DNA of 9,530 nt from an uncultured Clostridium sp. (GTDB lineage: Bacteria > Bacillota > Clostridia > Clostridiales > Clostridiaceae). The stretch spans positions 1 to 9,530 of the forward strand of contig CAKVFO010000129.1 in the NCBI GenBank assembly GCA_934746785.1, written 5' to 3'. Shown piece after piece: positions 6,343 to 9,530 of this stretch; positions within the stretch are counted from its first letter, which is position 1; each line of letters begins with the position of its first letter. Below the pieces are notes generated by a model. It saw only the letters and a list, made by a program, of their open reading frames with translations. It searched no databases and was not told the DNA's origin. The translations under genes and the position numbers were made by a program.

Positions 6343-9333
6343 ATGAAAAATGCTATGTCAAAAAGAGTTATTGTATTGGTTATGATAGGTTCAATAATGG
6401 GAACAACAGTGGCACAGGCTGCAGAAGTTAAGAAAGATGAATCAGTTTATGTTACTTTAGGTTATACAGGAAACTTAGAAAAAACTACAGTTTCAGATTG
6501 GATACATAGTGAAGAAGGTGGAATTACAGTCTTTGATAAGTCTGAACTTAAAAATATTAAAAATGTTAAGAGTGATGTTGAACCAGAAAAGAATGGTGAA
6601 AATTTAATCTGGGATATGGATGGAAACAATCTTTATTATCAAGGAACTACTAATAAAGATATTCCATTGGATATAGCTATAAAATACTATTATGAAGATG
6701 AAGAAATTGACCCGGAGGATTTAGCGGGGAAATCTGGTAAAATTAAAATAGAAATAGATATTAAAAATAAGGAATATAAAGATGCAGATATAAACGGTAA
6801 GATGAGAAAAATCTATACACCATTTGTTGTAGCAGGGGAAGTTACATTACCTAATGACAAGTTTAAGGATGTATCTGTTGAAGGAGCAACAACTATTTCA
6901 GAAGGAAATAATATTTTAGTTGCTTTTGCAAAGATGCCAGGTCTTAGTGACAGCTTAGAACTTGATTCTATACCTTTTGAGAAGGTAAATGAAGTTAAAG
7001 ATAAAGCTGATATATTAAATGATAAGAAGATAGTAGTGGAAGCAGATGCTGAAGAATTTTCTTTAGGACCTATAATGATGACTGCTGCAGCTGATACTTC
7101 AATGCTTGGAGATTTAGATGGAACATTAAATTTAACTGAGTATAAAGAAAAAATTGATGCATTACAAGATAACTTTAATAAACTTTTAGATGGAGAAACT
7201 CAAATACATGATGGAATAGTTGATGGATATTCAAAAGCAAAGACTAAAATTGCAGATGCAGCTCCAAGAATGCAAGGGATGATTAATTTAATAAAGAGTC
7301 CTGATCAAGTTGGTAGAGCTAATGAATTATTAGATGATGCATATGAAGCAAAGGATATGCCAACAGATGTATTAAAAGCTGATATTTATAATTTTTCTGC
7401 TAAGTATATGAATAATTTACAGATATTAAATAATAAGGCTGAACTAGAAAGTTTAAAGGTCTTTGCAAATCAATGTATTACAATGAAAAAAAATGGGCAG
7501 CTTAATGATCTTCTTGTTAAATACAATAAATTAGTACAGATGAAAAAGTCAGGTCAAATTAATAATCTAAAAGAAGAATATGAGATGATTAAAAAATTAG
7601 ATAGTTCAGGACAGTTAATGAAGTTTAAGCAAGGGTATGCTAAGGTAAGCGCTATGAAAAAATCAGGCCAGTTAGATAAACTTATTACTGGTGGAAAAAG
7701 TATTTTAAATAATTATAACGAAATAAATAAAGTTTCTCAATCAGTTGTCTCTATATTAAATGATAAAGGAGTTTTGTTATTACTTAATGATATTAATACA
7801 ATGGAAAGTGCTTATGGTAAATTAACACCAGAAACAAAACAAGTATTAAAGGTATTGGCTTCTAGCATAACACCAGAAAATTTAAAAGCAATTAACAACA
7901 TGACTGATGAATTAACACCAGTTCAAGAGAACTTAAAAAAGGCTATAGATGCAGCAGGAGGAATTAATAATTTTGTAACTACTCTTAGAAGTTCATTAGC
8001 AACATTAGGAACTTTGTCAAAAACTTTATCACAAGTAGATTTTGCAGGTATAAATGCTGATGTAAGTAATTATGGAAGTGCATATCTAGTTTTAAGAGGA
8101 GAACTTATGGCTTCTGCAGCTACAGGAAACTTAGAGGCTAAGAAAATTGAATTAAAGAGAAGCGTAGCTGCTATTTATAAATCTAGCCCAGAGTTAGCAG
8201 CACAATTACAAGGAGCAATAGATAAATTCTCTAATAATTTGTCTCCTCAAGCTATCCAAAAAGATTGTGAAAAGGCTCAGAAAAATGCGGCTACTTTACA
8301 AGGTTTATCAGAAGGGGTTAAAACTTTGCAAAGTGTTACGCCTTTATTAAATCAAATAAATGCTTTGACTTCTGATGAAGCTAAATTAAAAGCAGCATTA
8401 AGTCTTTTAACAGGTCAAAATCAAGCAATGGCAAATCTAAAAATTTTAGCTAATGCTATATCTTCATTACCTCAAGATCAACAAGGAATATTGATTGGTA
8501 TGATTAGTAATTTAGGTAATGTAATGGATCATATAGATTCAAATAAACAAACTATAGATTCTATTAATGTATTAGCTGGTAAGTATTTATCAGAAGATGA
8601 AATTGAAAAATTGAATAAATATGCATCAGAATTAAATAATGCAAAAGATTTAGTTACTGAATTACAAAAAATAAATATTTCATCTAATTATATACCAGAT
8701 ATAGACTTATCTAAGTTGAATGTACCTAATGTAGATATGTCAATTTTAGAAGGAGATATACCAGAAATAGATCCATCTATATTTAATATTAATTTAGGTA
8801 TTGATTTTAATAATATTGATGGAATGATTAATAGTGGAAAAGGTATTGCTGATAATGTTTTTGATATGTCTGAGAAGTTAATGAAAATGCAAGGACATTT
8901 AAAAAATGATGAAGATATTTTAAGGGTAATGAAAGATTCATTGGAAAAAGATAATGTAAATGAAGCAAGAAAAATGCTTAAGGAACTTCCAGAATATAAA
9001 TCACAATTAGATGAGTTAAATAGTGGAATACAACAACTTAATGATGGTATGAATCAATATAAAAATGAAGGAATAGATGTAATTCATACTAAAGGGTCTG
9101 ATGCACTTACAGCAGTAGATGAATTAGCTTTAGTTAAGGATCAAATAACACAATCTTCTAAAGACTATGGATGCTTCTCAGGACAAGATGAAAGCGTAAA
9201 GGGAAGTACTAAGTTCATAATGAAGACTAAAGAAATTAAGTATGAGACTCCTAAGGAAGAAGAAGAGAAAGAAGAAACAACTGAAAAGAAAGGTTTCTTT
9301 GCATGGATTAAGAGTCTTTTTGGAATAGACTAG
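6343..9333 (+). CDS. Large exported helical protein with 19-residue repeats, MMPL operon partner
   Basis: A 996-residue protein with a signal peptide: basic start, hydrophobic core at 9-24, and cleavage likely after A-Q-A at 24-26. Residues 30-240 look beta-rich and carry phrases I associate with an uncharacterised Bacillota family (S-D-W-I-H-S 51-56, Y-Y-Q-G-T-T 98-103, L-A-G-K-S-G-K 127-133, Y-T-P-F-V-V 158-163). Residues about 260-960 are mainly helical. They hold L-x-D-G-x-x-x-I-x-D-G (282-291) and L-N-S-G-I-Q-Q-L-N-D-G (892-902), like the Leu-x-x-Gly heptads of YhgE/Pip and some MMPL loops, five 19-residue repeats (362-456) and three I/V-P-x-I/V-D units (784-811). The acidic tail ends in an aromatic G-F-F-A-W-I-K-S-L-F (984-993). 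There is no LPxTG motif, lipobox or clear membrane helix. Start: ATG with G-G-G-G-G-A-G (6331-6337) five bases upstream, 12 bases after the transporter stop. An extracytoplasmic partner of the MMPL protein is the best guess from context; no biochemical role can be read. Confidence 0.85.
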   Translation: MKNAMSKRVIVLVMIGSIMGTTVAQAAEVKKDESVYVTLGYTGNLEKTTVSDWIHSEEGGITVFDKSELKNIKNVKSDVEPEKNGENLIWDMDGNNLYYQGTTNKDIPLDIAIKYYYEDEEIDPEDLAGKSGKIKIEIDIKNKEYKDADINGKMRKIYTPFVVAGEVTLPNDKFKDVSVEGATTISEGNNILVAFAKMPGLSDSLELDSIPFEKVNEVKDKADILNDKKIVVEADAEEFSLGPIMMTAAADTSMLGDLDGTLNLTEYKEKIDALQDNFNKLLDGETQIHDGIVDGYSKAKTKIADAAPRMQGMINLIKSPDQVGRANELLDDAYEAKDMPTDVLKADIYNFSAKYMNNLQILNNKAELESLKVFANQCITMKKNGQLNDLLVKYNKLVQMKKSGQINNLKEEYEMIKKLDSSGQLMKFKQGYAKVSAMKKSGQLDKLITGGKSILNNYNEINKVSQSVVSILNDKGVLLLLNDINTMESAYGKLTPETKQVLKVLASSITPENLKAINNMTDELTPVQENLKKAIDAAGGINNFVTTLRSSLATLGTLSKTLSQVDFAGINADVSNYGSAYLVLRGELMASAATGNLEAKKIELKRSVAAIYKSSPELAAQLQGAIDKFSNNLSPQAIQKDCEKAQKNAATLQGLSEGVKTLQSVTPLLNQINALTSDEAKLKAALSLLTGQNQAMANLKILANAISSLPQDQQGILIGMISNLGNVMDHIDSNKQTIDSINVLAGKYLSEDEIEKLNKYASELNNAKDLVTELQKINISSNYIPDIDLSKLNVPNVDMSILEGDIPEIDPSIFNINLGIDFNNIDGMINSGKGIADNVFDMSEKLMKMQGHLKNDEDILRVMKDSLEKDNVNEARKMLKELPEYKSQLDELNSGIQQLNDGMNQYKNEGIDVIHTKGSDALTAVDELALVKDQITQSSKDYGCFSGQDESVKGSTKFIMKTKEIKYETPKEEEEKEETTEKKGFFAWIKSLFGID
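7426..7710 (+). repeat. 57-bp tandem coding repeat, five units
   Basis: Units start at 7426 (degenerate), 7483, 7540, 7597 and 7654, each 57 bases (19 codons) with no gaps. Four carry (M/L)-(K/D)-(K/S)-(S/N)-G-Q-(L/I) at the start. The first keeps only the Leu pattern (L at 1, 7 and 10). Units 2 and 4 are the most alike in protein, sharing M-K-K-S-G-Q, while DNA identity is moderate, so the expansion is not recent. They fall in residues 362-456 of the exported protein. Confidence 0.8.
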
Positions 9334-9340
9334 AATAAAA

Positions 9341-9530
9341 AAAGGGGCTGTTGAACTATAGTTAAATTCACCTAAAGGTGAGTGAAATTGCCTAAAGGCA
9401 GTGAATAAGTGAAATATGGCAAAGCATCATTTCCTTAACTAATTCGAAGAATTAATTTCACTTGCCACAGGCAAATTTCACTTTTCACTCAATTTCAATT
9501 GAATTTAACTGTCTGTGCAACAGACCCTTT
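9341..9530. repeat. 190-bp nested palindrome, MITE- or REP-like, possible operon terminator
   Basis: The ends pair as imperfect inverted repeats: 9341-9353 with 9518-9530 (one G-A mismatch), then 9360-9370 with 9500-9510 (perfect), 9379-9387 with 9483-9491 (perfect) and 9407-9415 with 9455-9463 (perfect). Side hairpins stand between these stems: TCACCT-AA-AGGTGA (9368-9381), TGCCT-AA-AGGCA (9389-9400), TAATTC-GAA-GAATTA (9440-9454) and TTGCC-ACA-GGCAA (9462-9474). GTGAAAT occurs twice (9382, 9409) and its complement ATTTCAC twice (9455, 9475). No reading frame is visible. It starts eight bases after the stop codon of the exported protein and runs to the window edge, so its end and any target duplication cannot be judged. 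The outer stem, flanked by A-rich DNA, could end the operon transcript if more T follows. Confidence 0.7.

Noticed and set aside
9341..9530. CRISPR array or tRNA-like cloverleaf
   Set aside because: The repeated words are 7-9 bases and inverted rather than regularly spaced direct repeats, and no anticodon arm, T-loop consensus or CCA end is present.

Overview
The window looks like chromosomal DNA of a low-GC Gram-positive bacterium, most likely Clostridium sensu stricto or a close relative. The grounds are the very AT-rich sequence with codon use to match, strong AGGAGG-type ribosome binding sites, consensus sigma-A promoters, and a YdiF-type ABC-F protein. The genus is an inference from style; no 16S or marker gene is present.

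Layout. (1) Bases 1-680 hold the 3' part of a gene that enters from the left. Its product has an acidic, cysteine-containing stretch followed by a prealbumin-like (Cna-B/SpaA-type) beta domain. A perfect hairpin terminator follows. (2) A complete trimeric dUTPase gene (dut) starts at the ATG at 802. (3) A 214-base convergent intergenic region carries a 20-bp hairpin whose G-U pairs make it fully paired only in the dut-sense transcript. (4) On the minus strand lies a 641-residue duplicated-ATPase ABC-F protein, very like Bacillus YdiF, with a consensus promoter. (5) Divergent from it is a three-gene cluster that fills the rest of the window: a TetR-family repressor, a 12-helix MMPL/RND transporter, and a 996-residue exported helical protein. 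The intergenic gaps are 12 to 17 bases and a single promoter is visible. (6) A 190-bp nested palindrome, probably a MITE- or REP-like repeat, starts eight bases after the last stop codon and reaches the right edge.

How the genes work together. The tetR promoter carries two nearly identical 17-bp boxes 33 bp apart, one on the -35 and one at the transcription start. The simplest reading is that the TetR protein represses its own operon and releases it when it binds a ligand. That ligand would plausibly be a hydrophobic or membrane-active compound handled by the transporter. The MMPL protein has compact external domains, and the large exported protein encoded next to it could supply the missing extracytoplasmic part. 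It has Leu-x-x-Gly type segments like those of YhgE/Pip proteins and a run of 19-residue repeats. This TetR-MMPL-exported helical protein set is the most interesting system in the window. Its substrate cannot be read from the sequence. The dut and ydiF genes are ordinary housekeeping genes.
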